Program-made: the position numbers and the translations under genes
The notes under the pieces: generated by a model
What the model was told of the DNA's origin: nothing
Databases searched by the model: none
What the model saw: the letters and a program-made list of their open reading frames with translations, nothing else
Shown here: piece by piece, positions 7,576-19,238 of the stretch
How positions within the stretch are numbered: position 1 is the first letter of the stretch
How the letters are laid out: every line of letters starts with the position of its first letter
Assembly: GCA_031553615.1 (NCBI GenBank)
Contig: JAVBLJ010000062.1
Coordinates: 52,431-116,430 of the forward strand
DNA length: 64,000 nucleotides
DNA from: WQXF01 sp031553615
GTDB lineage: Bacteria > Bacillota > Clostridia > Christensenellales > Aristaeellaceae
Direction: 5' to 3'

Positions 7576-8715
7576 TCATTTGAATCCTTCTTTAAGCCGA
7601 TCCAAAAACGACTTCCTGCCCTCGTACTCCTTGCCGGTCAGGCTGTCTTCAAACTGGTGCAGCAAATCCTTTTGCTTGTCGTTCAGGCGCTTGGGCACCT
7701 CGACGCGCACCTTGATGAACAGATCGCCCTTGCCATTGCCGCGCAGCATTTGGATGCCCTGGCCACGCAACCGCAGCACCGCGTCGTTCTGCGTCCCTTC
7801 GGGGATGTTGTGCTTGACCGTGCCTTCGAGGGTGGGCACGTCGATCTCACCGCCCAGCGCCGCCTGCGTGAAGGAAATGGGGATCTCGCAGTGCAGGTTG
7901 AAACCGTCGCGCTTGAACAGGCGGTGTGGACGCACCGTGATGTATACGTACAGATCGCCGGACGGGCCGCCGCGCAGGCCGGGTTCGCCCTGGCCGTTCA
8001 TGGTCATCACTTGACCGTTGTCGATGCCGGCAGGCACGTTCACCGTGGCGGTGCGCATCACGCGGTTGCGGCCCTGGCCGTTGCACTTGGGGCACTTGTC
8101 CGCAATGATCTTGCCGCTGCCGCCGCAGCTGGTACAGGTTCGCATGTTCACGATCTGCCCAAACAGCGATTGACTGGTGACCTTCACCTGGCCCGCGCCG
8201 TTGCAGGTGGGACAGGTCTTGGCCTGGGTGCCGGGCTTCGCGCCGCTGCCGGAGCAGGCTTCGCACTGCTCGTTGCGGTTGAATTTGAATTCCTTCTTGC
8301 AGCCTGCGGCCGCCTCCTCAAAGGAGATGGTCAGGTCGTAGCGCAAATCTGCGCCGCGCTCCGGGCCGTTGCGGCGCTGTTGCTGGCCGCTCTGCCCGTT
8401 AAAGAAGAAATCGAATATGCTATCGAAGCCCTGCCCTGCGCCGCCAAAGCCGCCAAAGCCGCTGCCATAGGTACCGCCGCCGCCCATGTTGGGCGCTTCG
8501 TGGCCAAACTGATCGTAGCGCGCGCGCTTGTTTTCGTCGGAGAGCACTTCGTACGCTTCGTTGACTTCTTTAAAGCGTTCCTCGGCGCTCTTGTCGTTGG
8601 GGTGCAAATCCGGATGGCTCTCCTTGGCGGCCTTTCGGTAGGCCTTCTTGATATCGTCGTCGGACGCACTCTTGCCAACGCCAAGGATCTCGTAGTAATC
8701 GCGCTTGTTCGCCAA
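7576..8715 (-). CDS. dnaJ: Chaperone DnaJ
   Basis: A full-length 379-residue type I Hsp40 that stimulates the DnaK ATPase. The J domain has HPD at 34-36, followed by a Gly/Phe-rich linker (about 75-105), four CxxCxGxG zinc motifs (CEACSGSG, CPTCNGAG, CTSCGGSG, CPKCNGQG) and a C-terminal substrate-binding domain. The start is TTG at 8715 with GGTGAG a few bases upstream; the protein from there reads MANKRDYYEILGV. It lies just downstream of dnaK. Confidence 0.97.
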   Translation of the reverse strand: MANKRDYYEILGVGKSASDDDIKKAYRKAAKESHPDLHPNDKSAEERFKEVNEAYEVLSDENKRARYDQFGHEAPNMGGGGTYGSGFGGFGGAGQGFDSIFDFFFNGQSGQQQRRNGPERGADLRYDLTISFEEAAAGCKKEFKFNRNEQCEACSGSGAKPGTQAKTCPTCNGAGQVKVTSQSLFGQIVNMRTCTSCGGSGKIIADKCPKCNGQGRNRVMRTATVNVPAGIDNGQVMTMNGQGEPGLRGGPSGDLYVYITVRPHRLFKRDGFNLHCEIPISFTQAALGGEIDVPTLEGTVKHNIPEGTQNDAVLRLRGQGIQMLRGNGKGDLFIKVRVEVPKRLNDKQKDLLHQFEDSLTGKEYEGRKSFLDRLKEGFK

Positions 8716-8770
8716 AGTTGCTCACCGCCCCGCCGCGCTTGCTCGCGCTGATCTGCGCGCATTGGCGCGC

Positions 8771-10603
8771 TTACTTGACATCGTAATCAGCATCCACGCT
8801 GCCTTCCGGGCCGTGGGCTTGGGGTTCGCCATCGGGCTGGGTGTGGGCGTTCGGATCGGGGTTCTCGCCGCCCTGCTGCTGATATATCTTGCCAAACACC
8901 GCGTACACCTTCTGGGTGAAGGGCTCCTGGGCCGCCTTGATCTCATCGGCGTTCGCGCCCTCGCGCACCTTCTTGAACGCGTCCAGCTCGGTCTGAACGG
9001 TGGCCTTATCCTCTTCGGTCAGCTTATCGCCCAGTTCGCGCAGCTGCTTCTCGATTTCGAATATCATGCTGTCGGCGCGGTTGAGGGTCTCGACCTCATC
9101 CTTCTTGCGCTTGTCCTCTTCGGCGAACTGTTCGGCTTCCTTGATGCGCTGCTCGATCTCCTCCTCGCTGAGGTTGGTCGAGGCGGTGATGGTCACCTTC
9201 TGCTCGTTGCCAGTGCCCAAATCTTTGGCCGAAACGTTCACGATGCCGTTGCGGTCGATGTTGAAGGTGACCTCGATCTGCGGCACGCCACGCGGCGCGG
9301 GCGCAATGCCGGTGAGCTGGAAGCGGCCCAGCGTCTTGTTGTGGGCGGCCATCTCGCGCTCGCCCTGCAGCACGTGGACTTCCACGCTGGTCTGTCCATC
9401 GGCGGCGGTGGAGAAAATCTGCGATTTGGTGGTGGGGATGGTGGTGTTACGATCGATGAGGCGGGTGAAGATGCCACCCATGGTCTCGATGCCCAGCGAC
9501 AGCGGGGTCACGTCGAGCAGCAGCACGTCCTTGACTTCGCCGCCCAGCACACCGGCCTGGATGGCCGCGCCCAGCGCCACGCACTCATCGGGGTTGATGT
9601 TCTTGTACGGATCCTTGCCGGTGATCTTCTTCACGGCATCCTGCACGGCAGGGATGCGTGTGGAACCGCCCACTAGGATCACGCGGTCGATCTGCGCGGC
9701 GGTCAGGCCTGCATCGCGCAGCGCCTGCTGCATGGGCTGCACGGTCTTTTCCACCAGATCGCGGGTCAGCTCGTCAAACTTGGCGCGGGTCAGCGTCACG
9801 TCGAGGTGCTTGGGGCCGCTGGCGTCGGCGGTGATAAACGGCAGGTTGACGTTGGTGGTCTGCAGGCCGGAGAGCTCGATCTTGGCCTTCTCCGCGCCCT
9901 CCTTGAGGCGCTGGAGCGCCATGCGATCCTGCTTGAGGTCGATGCCGGTTTCGCGCTTGAATTCGCTCGCCAGGTAATCGATCACGCGTTGATCGAAGTC
10001 ATCGCCGCCCAGTCGGTTGTTGCCATTGGTGGCCAGCACCTCGAACACGCCATCGCCGATCTCCAGCAGCGAAACGTCGAAGGTGCCGCCGCCCAGGTCG
10101 TATACGAAAATCTTGTGGCTCTCTTCTTTATCCAAGCCATAGGCCAACGCGGCGGCCGTGGGCTCGTTGATGATGCGCAGCACCTCCAGGCCCGCGATGC
10201 GTCCCGCATCCTTGGTGGCTTGGCGCTGGCTATCCGAGAAGTAGGCGGGCACGGTGATGACCGCTTGGGTCACCGTCTGGCCCAGGTAGGCTTCCGCGTC
10301 GCTCTTCAGCTTTTGCAGAATCATAGCCGAGATATCCTGCGGCGTATGATCCTTGCCGTCGATCGAAACCTTGTGGTTGGTGCCCATTTCGCGCTTGATG
10401 GACATGATGGTGCGATCCGGATTGGTGACGGCTTGGCGCTTGGCGACCTGGCCGATCAAACGCTCGCCGTTCTTCGCAAAGGCTACGACGGAGGGCGTGG
10501 TGCGCGCGCCTTCCGGATTGGGGATAACGACGGCCTCGCCGCCCTCCATAACGGCCACACAGCTGTTGGTAGTGCCCAGATCAATACCGATAATCTTTCC
10601 CAT
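8771..10603 (-). CDS. dnaK: Chaperone DnaK (Hsp70)
   Basis: A 610-residue Hsp70. The N-terminal actin-like ATPase has GIDLGTTNSCVAV, VYDLGGGTFDVS and LVGGSTRIPAV. The linker is LLLDVTPLSLGIE, followed by the beta substrate-binding domain and a charged helical lid. It ends in an acidic, Gly/Pro/His-rich tail (VDADYDVK) with no strict EEVD, as is common in Firmicutes. ATG start with GGAGG upstream. It is regulated with hrcA and grpE through the CIRCE at 12500. Confidence 0.98.
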   Translation of the reverse strand: MGKIIGIDLGTTNSCVAVMEGGEAVVIPNPEGARTTPSVVAFAKNGERLIGQVAKRQAVTNPDRTIMSIKREMGTNHKVSIDGKDHTPQDISAMILQKLKSDAEAYLGQTVTQAVITVPAYFSDSQRQATKDAGRIAGLEVLRIINEPTAAALAYGLDKEESHKIFVYDLGGGTFDVSLLEIGDGVFEVLATNGNNRLGGDDFDQRVIDYLASEFKRETGIDLKQDRMALQRLKEGAEKAKIELSGLQTTNVNLPFITADASGPKHLDVTLTRAKFDELTRDLVEKTVQPMQQALRDAGLTAAQIDRVILVGGSTRIPAVQDAVKKITGKDPYKNINPDECVALGAAIQAGVLGGEVKDVLLLDVTPLSLGIETMGGIFTRLIDRNTTIPTTKSQIFSTAADGQTSVEVHVLQGEREMAAHNKTLGRFQLTGIAPAPRGVPQIEVTFNIDRNGIVNVSAKDLGTGNEQKVTITASTNLSEEEIEQRIKEAEQFAEEDKRKKDEVETLNRADSMIFEIEKQLRELGDKLTEEDKATVQTELDAFKKVREGANADEIKAAQEPFTQKVYAVFGKIYQQQGGENPDPNAHTQPDGEPQAHGPEGSVDADYDVK

Positions 10604-10735
10604 TGTATTTCCTCCAATTTCGCGTTGCAGTTTCTCGCATTGCTGTTTTTATGTTTCCGTGATTTGTTTTCGGATATTTGCTTGTTGGTTCCAAGCTTCC
10701 TATCGGGCTTTATGTAGAATTGGGCGGCAGAGCGC

Positions 10736-11350
10736 CTAGCCCACGACTACCTTTACCATGGCGTACCGGAGCACCTTGCTCTCGGTCTTATAGCCTTTTT
10801 GGAATACCTCGCATACGGTGCCCGGCTCGCCAGAATCGGCGTCGGCCTGCATCACTGCGTTTTCCAGGTTGGGATCGAACTTTTCGCCCACGCGGTTGAT
10901 CTCGGCGACCCCAAATTTGCCCATCGCATCGCGCAGTTGGCGAAGGATCAACTCCACCCCACTGCCCAAGGAAGTGCCCTGCTCGCCCTGCGCGGCGGCG
11001 GCTTCGATGGCCCGCTCCAGGTTATCCAGCACGGGCAGTAGCTGGGTGAGCACGTTGTTAGCGCCATCCTGCGTGGCCTCGGCGCGCACCGACTGGTTGC
11101 GGCGGCGGAAGTTGTCAAAATCGGCCTGCACCCGCTGCGCAAGGTTCAGGTACTCTTCGCGCTCAGCCTCCGCCTTGTCGAGGCGATCGGCCCAGGGGTT
11201 GCCGGGTTCTTGCTCTGCGTAGGTCTGCGCACCGTTTGCGCCCGGGGTTTGCGGCTGATCCGCGGTTTCCTCTTCGCCCATGGGGTTCAGCGGAGCGTCC
11301 GGGGGAGCTCCTGCCTTTTCGTGTTTGTTCGTCTTTCGTTCCTTCGTCAT
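10736..11350 (-). CDS. grpE: Nucleotide exchange factor GrpE
   Basis: A 204-residue DnaK nucleotide-exchange factor. It has an acidic, low-complexity N-terminus, a long coiled-coil (DKAEAEREEYLNLAQRVQADFDNFRRR) and a beta domain ending FQKGYKTESKVLRYAMVKV, the family's C-terminal signature. The ATG at 11350 has GAGG upstream. The frame stays open further upstream but overlaps hrcA there and loses GrpE similarity. Confidence 0.96.
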   Translation of the reverse strand: MTKERKTNKHEKAGAPPDAPLNPMGEEETADQPQTPGANGAQTYAEQEPGNPWADRLDKAEAEREEYLNLAQRVQADFDNFRRRNQSVRAEATQDGANNVLTQLLPVLDNLERAIEAAAAQGEQGTSLGSGVELILRQLRDAMGKFGVAEINRVGEKFDPNLENAVMQADADSGEPGTVCEVFQKGYKTESKVLRYAMVKVVVG

Positions 11351-11415
11351 GTCGCTATCCTCAACTTTACTGTTATCGCCTTTTGCTGTTATCGTTTTTT
11401 GCCTTTTCGTTATTT

Positions 11416-12444
11416 CTACCCCTGCTCGCGCAGTATCTGCGCGAATGTCCTGCCCACGTAGTCGAGCACCGCAATCACCTTTTGATATTGCATGCGGGTG
11501 GGGCCGATGACGCCGATGGTGCCGATGGTGTCGCTGCCTACCCGGTAGGTACCGGTAACAATGGAGCAATCGGAGGTTTCGGGCAGCCCGGTCTCCGAGC
11601 CGATGCGGATGGTGAACTCCATGCCCGCGCCCTGCTCCAGCAGATGCATAAGCTTATCCTTGGTCTCAAGCACCAGCAGCAGCTCGCGAGCCTTTTCGAT
11701 GTCGCTGTATTCCGGGTATCGCAGCAGATTGGCGCTTCCGCCCACCACCACCTCGGGCTGCGGCACGGAGAGTTGATCGCGCGCGCCCTCGAGTATGTCG
11801 GTCAGAAGCTCGCTTTGCTCGCGCCATTCCCCCGCCATCTGCATCAGTGCCGCAGGTACGTCCTCGAGCTTGCAGCCCACCAGCCGCTCGCTCAGAATCC
11901 GTGAGATGCGGTACAGGTCGTCGATGCCCAGCTCGTGATTGAGGTGCAGCAGCGTTTCCTTGACCACGCCGGTATCGGTGATGAGCAGCAGCAGCGCGAC
12001 CCCAGGGCTGACGTGCACCAGTTGAATGTGCTTTACGCGCAGCTGGCTGCTCTGGGTGGGGCGCGTCATGATGACGGACGCGTAGTTGGTGGCGCTGGAG
12101 AGGGCCTGCGCCGCGCGCTGCGCCACCGCGTGCACCTGCTTCATGCGTTGATCGAAGTGGGAGCGCAGCTGTCCGGCTTCCTCTACGGTGAGGGGAACCA
12201 TGTGCATCAACTGATCCACGTAAAGGCGGTAGGCCTTGTGCGAAGGGATGCGCCCGGCTGAGGTGTGCGGTGAATCGAGGTAGCCCAGCTCTTCCAAATC
12301 GCTCATCTCATTGCGGATGGTGGCCGAAGAGAGCTTTTGCTCGTATTTGCGAGAGATGGTGCGCGAGCCTACCGGGCTGGCGGTGAGTATATAATCGTCG
12401 ATGATGGCCTGCAATATCCGAAACTTTCGTTCGTCCAGTTCCAC
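11416..12444 (-). CDS. hrcA: Heat-inducible transcription repressor HrcA
   Basis: A 342-residue repressor that binds CIRCE. It has an N-terminal winged helix (ELDERKFRILQAIIDDY; SSATIRNEMSDLEELGYL) followed by a GAF-like and dimerisation region. The GTG at 12444 is chosen because AAGGAGGG sits 7 bases upstream and the product then begins like other HrcA proteins; an in-frame ATG at 12483 lies before that site. First gene of the heat-shock operon, autoregulated by the CIRCE. Confidence 0.95.
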   Translation of the reverse strand: MELDERKFRILQAIIDDYILTASPVGSRTISRKYEQKLSSATIRNEMSDLEELGYLDSPHTSAGRIPSHKAYRLYVDQLMHMVPLTVEEAGQLRSHFDQRMKQVHAVAQRAAQALSSATNYASVIMTRPTQSSQLRVKHIQLVHVSPGVALLLLITDTGVVKETLLHLNHELGIDDLYRISRILSERLVGCKLEDVPAALMQMAGEWREQSELLTDILEGARDQLSVPQPEVVVGGSANLLRYPEYSDIEKARELLLVLETKDKLMHLLEQGAGMEFTIRIGSETGLPETSDCSIVTGTYRVGSDTIGTIGVIGPTRMQYQKVIAVLDYVGRTFAQILREQG

Positions 12445-12499
12445 CAGACCACCCTCCTTTTCATTCGGCATTTCTCTACGCATGAGCGAATCCAGGTTG

Positions 12500-12526
12500 T
12501 TAGCACTCTATGACGTTGAGTGCTAA
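12500..12526 (-). promoter_or_regulatory. CIRCE operator
   Basis: A perfect TTAGCACTC-N9-GAGTGCTAA inverted repeat, identical to the consensus HrcA operator, 56 bases before the hrcA start. Confidence 0.98.
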
Positions 12527-12535
12527 CTTGACAAT

Positions 12536-12564
12536 AAAATAGCACCGCCCGGTGCTTTTGTCAA
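12536..12564 (-). promoter_or_regulatory. Sigma-A promoter of the hrcA-grpE-dnaK-dnaJ operon
   Basis: TTGACA (12559-12564), a 17-base spacer and TATTTT (12536-12541). The CIRCE starts 9 bases downstream, so bound HrcA would cover the transcription start. Confidence 0.85.
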
Positions 12565-12675
12565 GAGGTTTTGGATGTTTTGCGTCCCTGAATCGTCGCG
12601 ATGCGCGAGCCAAAGCGACACTTGGACCCCGTTCCAGTGGTTTTGAGCATCGTGCTTTTTCGACAAAATGGTGCG

Positions 12676-13833
12676 CTATGGCTCCTGCTGCTCCTTCATC
12701 AGCGCACGCAGCACAACGTTCTGCAGATCCAGGCCCCGCTCAGTGAGACAAAGCCGCTCCGGCGTCCAGGCCACCAGTCCATCCGCTGCCAGCGAATGCA
12801 GCGCGGTACCCCAGAGCCACTCCAGCGATATCCCATATCGCGTCTTAAATGCGCGGGCTTCTATGCCCTCCGTCAGGCGCAAGCCCAACATCACCGCCTC
12901 GAATCGCGCCTCCTCGGGGGCTATCTCGCTCTCTTCCGCTATCGGGGAATCTTCGCGCTCCATCGTCGCCAGATAATCGCTCAGCGAAGGCACATTCCCC
13001 CATCTGCGCTCCCCCATCAGGCTGTGCGCCGCGCTGCCCAAGCCCAAGTATTCGCCGCGCGTCCAATAGGTGATGTTTTGGCGGCACTCGCGGCCCAGAC
13101 GCGCAAAGTTCGATATCTCGTATTGCGTAAACCCCGTATCGGCCAGCAGGCGGCGTGCATCGGCGTACATGGCGCGCTCGTCCTCTTCGGTGGGAAGCGC
13201 CGGCGCTGCCCCTGCCTCGATCTGCGCGGCCAGGGGCGTGCCTTCCTCCACCTGCAGCGAGTAGCAGGAAAGGTGCTCCGGCGAAAGCGCCAACGCGGCG
13301 CGCAGCGTTTCCTGCCAATCCGCGCATGTTTGCCCCGGCAGACCGAACATCAAATCCAGATTGACGTTTTCAAACCCGGCTGCGCGCAGCATCGCCATGC
13401 CCTGCTCCACATCGGCCCAGCGGTGGATGCGGCCCAATGCACGCAGCAAATGCGGCTGCGCGGCCTGTGCCCCCAAGGAGAAGCGATTGACGCCCGCCGC
13501 CCGGTAACCGCGCACTTGGCTCTCATTCAGCGTGCCCGGGTTGCCCTCCATGGTTATCTCCATCTCCGCGCCAAGCCGGAACTCGAACAGCCCCCGCGCC
13601 GCATCGAGCAAACGCGCGATCTGCGCGGCGGGCAGTAGGGTGGGCGTTCCCCCACCAAAGAACACGCTGTGCACCGTGCGCCTGCCCAAGCGTTCAGCCG
13701 CCTGGCGCAGCTCCCGCTCCAGCGCATCGCAATAGGGCGCAATGGCGGCCTCCTGGCCCGCAAACGAGGCAAAATCGCAATAGACGCACTTCTGCCTGCA
13801 GAACGGGAGGTGAAGGTAGAGGGCAATGGACAA
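12676..13833 (-). CDS. hemW: Heme chaperone HemW (radical SAM, HemN-like)
   Basis: A 385-residue radical-SAM protein. CRQKCVYC near the N-terminus is the CxxxCxxC iron-sulfur motif, followed by FFGGGTPTLL, the SAM-binding GGGTP. The C-terminus carries the HemN-like domain. HemW is known as a heme-binding chaperone rather than a true coproporphyrinogen oxidase. TTG at 13833 is preferred, with CAGGAGG 8 bases upstream; an ATG at 13878 overlapping the lepA stop is the alternative. It follows lepA, the usual order in Firmicutes. Confidence 0.92.
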   Translation of the reverse strand: MSIALYLHLPFCRQKCVYCDFASFAGQEAAIAPYCDALERELRQAAERLGRRTVHSVFFGGGTPTLLPAAQIARLLDAARGLFEFRLGAEMEITMEGNPGTLNESQVRGYRAAGVNRFSLGAQAAQPHLLRALGRIHRWADVEQGMAMLRAAGFENVNLDLMFGLPGQTCADWQETLRAALALSPEHLSCYSLQVEEGTPLAAQIEAGAAPALPTEEDERAMYADARRLLADTGFTQYEISNFARLGRECRQNITYWTRGEYLGLGSAAHSLMGERRWGNVPSLSDYLATMEREDSPIAEESEIAPEEARFEAVMLGLRLTEGIEARAFKTRYGISLEWLWGTALHSLAADGLVAWTPERLCLTERGLDLQNVVLRALMKEQQEP

Positions 13834-13877
13834 GCCAACACCCTCCTGAAATCCTTGGTTTTCATGCGTTGACAGCA

Positions 13878-15680
<1,803 letters not shown>

Positions 15681-15727
15681 GGTCATTCCTCCAACCTATA
15701 GTATAGGGATATATTACAGCAATATTG

Positions 15728-16564
15728 CTAAGCAAGCGCCGCCGAACCGACGATCAGCAGCAGCTGTGCGGGCACGTAGGTCAGCCAAATCCAGGTATCG
15801 CCGCGCTCCATGTCCGCGCCGCTGAAATCCCGCAGGGCAATGAGCAGATCCGATATCATAAACAATGGCCCGCCGATCAGCAAAGGCCATCCCCTGCCCA
15901 CGGTGGCGATGCACACGGCCACGGCGCTACCCGCCATGGTCGCCACCAACACCGAGTAGATCGTTGCGCCGATGCGCAGCACCAGCGGCTGCCTGTGCCG
16001 GAAGAGCACAATCCAAGCCATGAACACCAACCCTGCGATTACAAACAGCGCGATCATCAGCCACAACGGCCATTGCAGGTTGCCGCTCCCCCGCGCGTAC
16101 AGCAGCCAGAGCGCACGAGTATAGAGCGCTTGCGCCACGGCAAAGAACCCCATTCCCCAAAGGAAGTATTGCCGCACCAGGCTACGGATCGGCGGATACT
16201 CCATGAGCATAGCGTCGCCCAAGAAGGAGAAACCCATGCCCGCGCAGATCAGCCCCATCACCGGACCCGGATGGAAGAGCGCCAGCAGCGCCGCCAGCAC
16301 CATCAGAGCCGCACTGATGCGAATCCGGAAGTAATCGTCGTTGCGCTCAAAGCGCTTCCAAACGTCCCCTCCCCAGGCGCGTAGGCGGCTGAATCTCCTC
16401 GTGGGGTCGCGCGGATAGGGCTCCAGGAAGCCGCCCTTTAGCCACTTGAGCAGCGCCATGCCCTGCTGGCGCAGAAAGGCCAGCGCATGCTGTGTGCCCT
16501 GCGCATGCCATCCCTTGCGTACCAAAGTCTTCGCCCAATTCCACAGGCTGGATAAAAACCGCAT
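15728..16564 (-). CDS. YhhN/TMEM86-family membrane protein
   Basis: A 278-residue integral membrane protein with about eight hydrophobic segments after a cytosolic N-terminal stretch of ~85 residues. Motifs FSFLGDAML and FMISDLLIALRDF and the C-terminal YVPAQLLLIVG fit the YhhN/TMEM86 family, whose animal members hydrolyse lysoplasmalogen. The bacterial substrate is not established. ATG with GGGAGG upstream. It lies between lepA and the surface-sugar genes, all on the same strand. Confidence 0.75.
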   Translation of the reverse strand: MRFLSSLWNWAKTLVRKGWHAQGTQHALAFLRQQGMALLKWLKGGFLEPYPRDPTRRFSRLRAWGGDVWKRFERNDDYFRIRISAALMVLAALLALFHPGPVMGLICAGMGFSFLGDAMLMEYPPIRSLVRQYFLWGMGFFAVAQALYTRALWLLYARGSGNLQWPLWLMIALFVIAGLVFMAWIVLFRHRQPLVLRIGATIYSVLVATMAGSAVAVCIATVGRGWPLLIGGPLFMISDLLIALRDFSGADMERGDTWIWLTYVPAQLLLIVGSAALA

Positions 16565-16668
16565 AGCATCCTCCCGAATTTCGCGCCCGCAACCGCTGTT
16601 CTTTTTTCGCTGTTATTAAATACTGTTTTTCTCGGCGTTCCATCAAATCATCGCATCGATCCGCAGCG

Positions 16669-18030
16669 CTACTTGCCCTGCAAACTGGCGTATACCTCGC
16701 GCTGCAGCGCGTCCCGATCGTGATGGGCCTGGGCTACGCACAGCGCCTTTTGCACCATGGCGAAGCGCCGTTCATCGTCAAATGCCTCCCGCAGACCGCG
16801 CAGCATGTCCTTGGCATCGCTTCCATCCACCACGATACCCGCATCCTGCTCGCGAATATAGCGGATCGAGGAAACGTCCTGAGGGCCAGCAGCGAGTATA
16901 CAACGCCCCGCGGCCATGTATTCCGGTATTTTCGTGGAAAGCGAAAGGCGCGTCACCTTGCGCGCCGCCCTCGACACCGCCTCGACCAACACCAACACAT
17001 TGGCCTCGGTCATGGCCTGCTTCAGCTCGCTTGCGGAAAGCGTGCCGCAATAGGCCATGGAGGGCTCCGCATGGAGCTTTTGCACCAGCTCCGGCGAAAG
17101 CGCGGAAGGCGTGTACACCTCGAGGCGCGCATAGTGCCCTTCGGCACGCAGCTGATTCAGGCTTTCGGCCAGTTGCAGCAGCATGCGCCAGCGCCCGGTG
17201 TGCACGCTGCCCGCATAGAGCAGCCGCAACGGGTTGCCCTCAACGCCGCCGCGTCCACCAGCCTCGGCCACATAGTCGGGCAGCACTACGCAATTCGCCG
17301 CCACTGAAATGCCCTCGCATCCAAAGCGGCGCGCATATTCCTGCTGCATCGCGGGGCCGATGGCGTAAACGGCTTCGGCCTTGGCCAGCGCCTTCTTGAA
17401 CCGGCGCATATACCGGAAATGGTTGACCCAGGAAATGGGCAGCCACGGATGGGGCACGTAGGTGTAATCGTCGGTCAACTGGAGCACCAGCTTCGCGCCA
17501 TACCGCGCGCATATCCAGGCGACGAGATCGAATGCAAAGGGGTAGTTGCTGCCCTGAAAGAATACGACCTCGGGCGAAAATTCATCGAGCCAAGCGAGCA
17601 GCGCTTCCGATTGGTAGCGCTTCCCGCGCCAGAGCAGGTCGCGCATCAGCTCCGGCAGCGGCCAATGCCGCGCAAGCAGCGCCTGTGCCCAACCCTCCGC
17701 GCCGCTGGGCGCGGCGCTCGGCGCGCGCCTAGCTTGTGCCTGGGCATCGGGTTGCTCGGCGATGGACATTCCGCCGGCCTTACCGCCGCGAAGGAAAGCG
17801 TGCAGCACCTCCGAATCGGTCACGCGGAAAAAGTTGCCGCACACCGTGAAGCTGGGCTCTTCGACCGTAAGGTAGAGCTGCGCCAATGCCTCGCGCGGCC
17901 AGCCGGAAAAAATGGAAGAGAGCGTCTTGCCATTGTTCCTGGTATCGCTAAAGGCGTTGTGGCTGAACACCAGCACGCGCCTGCGTCGATCGGCCTGCAC
18001 GGGGCTTAAAGGGGTTGCAGTAGGCTGCAT
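16669..18030 (-). CDS. Glycosyltransferase (GT-B fold, group 1-like)
   Basis: A ~453-residue protein with a two-domain GT-B layout. The N-terminal Rossmann half has VLVFSHNAFSDTRNNGKT. The C-terminal nucleotide-sugar half has LRLLYAGSVHTGRW, YCGTLSASELKQAM and STKIPEYMAAGRCILAAGP, typical of GT4-like enzymes. It follows capF- and capG-type genes, so it may transfer an amino sugar such as L-FucNAc to a surface glycan; that is inference. The start at 18030 lies 11 bases after GGAGG; an ATG at 18048 contains that site. Confidence 0.82.
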   Translation of the reverse strand: MQPTATPLSPVQADRRRRVLVFSHNAFSDTRNNGKTLSSIFSGWPREALAQLYLTVEEPSFTVCGNFFRVTDSEVLHAFLRGGKAGGMSIAEQPDAQAQARRAPSAAPSGAEGWAQALLARHWPLPELMRDLLWRGKRYQSEALLAWLDEFSPEVVFFQGSNYPFAFDLVAWICARYGAKLVLQLTDDYTYVPHPWLPISWVNHFRYMRRFKKALAKAEAVYAIGPAMQQEYARRFGCEGISVAANCVVLPDYVAEAGGRGGVEGNPLRLLYAGSVHTGRWRMLLQLAESLNQLRAEGHYARLEVYTPSALSPELVQKLHAEPSMAYCGTLSASELKQAMTEANVLVLVEAVSRAARKVTRLSLSTKIPEYMAAGRCILAAGPQDVSSIRYIREQDAGIVVDGSDAKDMLRGLREAFDDERRFAMVQKALCVAQAHHDRDALQREVYASLQGK

Positions 18031-18108
18031 GTATGGATATTCCTCCATGAACGATGATAGCGTGATTCAATAAACAAGCCTTTGGAAAAGCAAGCGCATA
18101 GGGGCAAG

Positions 18109-19236
18109 CTACTCCTTGCGCCACACGCGCTGGTTCACCATGTCGGTGTAGCCCTGGATAATGCGCACCACCTTGGCGGATACGTCGCCGTCCGCGTAGT
18201 CGGACACATCGTGGAAGCGGTGATCTCGCATGGCCGGTGCGGTGGCCAACGCCAGCGCTTGCAGCACGCTGCGCTCGGTGATGCCGCCCAGCACCACGCC
18301 GCCCTTGTCGACGGCCTCGGGCCGTTCGGTGGAGGTACGCAGCAGCACCGCCGGGAACCGCAGTATGGCGCTCTCCTCCGAAAGCGTTCCAGAATCGGAA
18401 AGCACGGCGAACGCGTTCTTTTGAAGGTGCACATAATCGTGAAAGCCGAACGGCGGTAGGCTGCGCACCAGGGAATGAAAGGTGAAGCCCCGCTCCTCGA
18501 TGCGCTTGCGGCTGCGCGGATGTGTGGAGAAAATGATGGGTAGTCCGTGCGTTTCGGCCACGGCATTGACGGCCTGCATCAGCGAATGAAAGTGGCCCTC
18601 ATGATCCACATTCTCCTCGCGGTGAGCAGAGAGCACGATGTAACCCTGTGCCTGCAGCCCATGCTGGGCCAGCACCCCGCTGCTTTCGATACCCGCCCAG
18701 TTCTGCTCCAGCACCTCGCGCATGGGTGAACCGGTAACGAACGTGAACTCGGCCGGTCTGCCCTCCGCCAGCAGATAGCGGCGCGAGTGTTCGGTATAGG
18801 GCAGGTTCACATCCGAGGTATGATCGACGATGCGGCGGTTGATCTCCTCGGGCACGTTCTGATCGAAGCAACGGTTGCCCGCCTCCATATGGAAGATGGG
18901 TATCTTGAGCCGTTTGGCTGATATGGCGCAAAGCGCGGAATTGGTGTCGCCCAATATCAGCACCGCGTCCGGGCGCTGTTCGGCCAGCAAAGCATAGCTC
19001 TTAGCCAGCACATTGCCCATGGTCTCCCCCAAGTGTGCGCCCGCGCAACCCAGGTAGAAATCGGGCGCGCGCAGCTGCAAATCGCGGAAGAAAATCTCGT
19101 TCAGCTCGTAATCGTAATTCTGCCCGGTGTGGCAGAGCGCATGGTCAAATGCCGCGTCGCACGCCTTGAGGCACGCGCTTAGGCGGATGATCTCCGGGCG
19201 CGTACCCAGTATGGTCATCACCTTGAGCTTGGCCAT
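18109..19236 (-). CDS. UDP-HexNAc 2-epimerase, non-hydrolysing (WecB family, CapG/FnlC-like)
   Basis: A 375-residue GT-B-like epimerase. TILGTRPEIIRLS at the N-terminus, MEAGNRCFDQNVPEE and SDSGTLSEESAIL are the WecB family motifs. Its start is 2 bases after the stop of a CapF-type gene, so it is most likely the last epimerase of UDP-L-FucNAc synthesis (CapG/FnlC) rather than the housekeeping WecB/MnaA. GAGGAGG lies upstream of the ATG. A sequence tree against CapG and MnaA would settle the substrate. Confidence 0.88.
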   Translation of the reverse strand: MAKLKVMTILGTRPEIIRLSACLKACDAAFDHALCHTGQNYDYELNEIFFRDLQLRAPDFYLGCAGAHLGETMGNVLAKSYALLAEQRPDAVLILGDTNSALCAISAKRLKIPIFHMEAGNRCFDQNVPEEINRRIVDHTSDVNLPYTEHSRRYLLAEGRPAEFTFVTGSPMREVLEQNWAGIESSGVLAQHGLQAQGYIVLSAHREENVDHEGHFHSLMQAVNAVAETHGLPIIFSTHPRSRKRIEERGFTFHSLVRSLPPFGFHDYVHLQKNAFAVLSDSGTLSEESAILRFPAVLLRTSTERPEAVDKGGVVLGGITERSVLQALALATAPAMRDHRFHDVSDYADGDVSAKVVRIIQGYTDMVNQRVWRKE

Positions 19237-19238
19237 GG

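Noticed and set aside
7522..9676. Long plus-strand frames opposite dnaJ and dnaK
   Set aside because: Antisense shadows of well-conserved chaperone genes.
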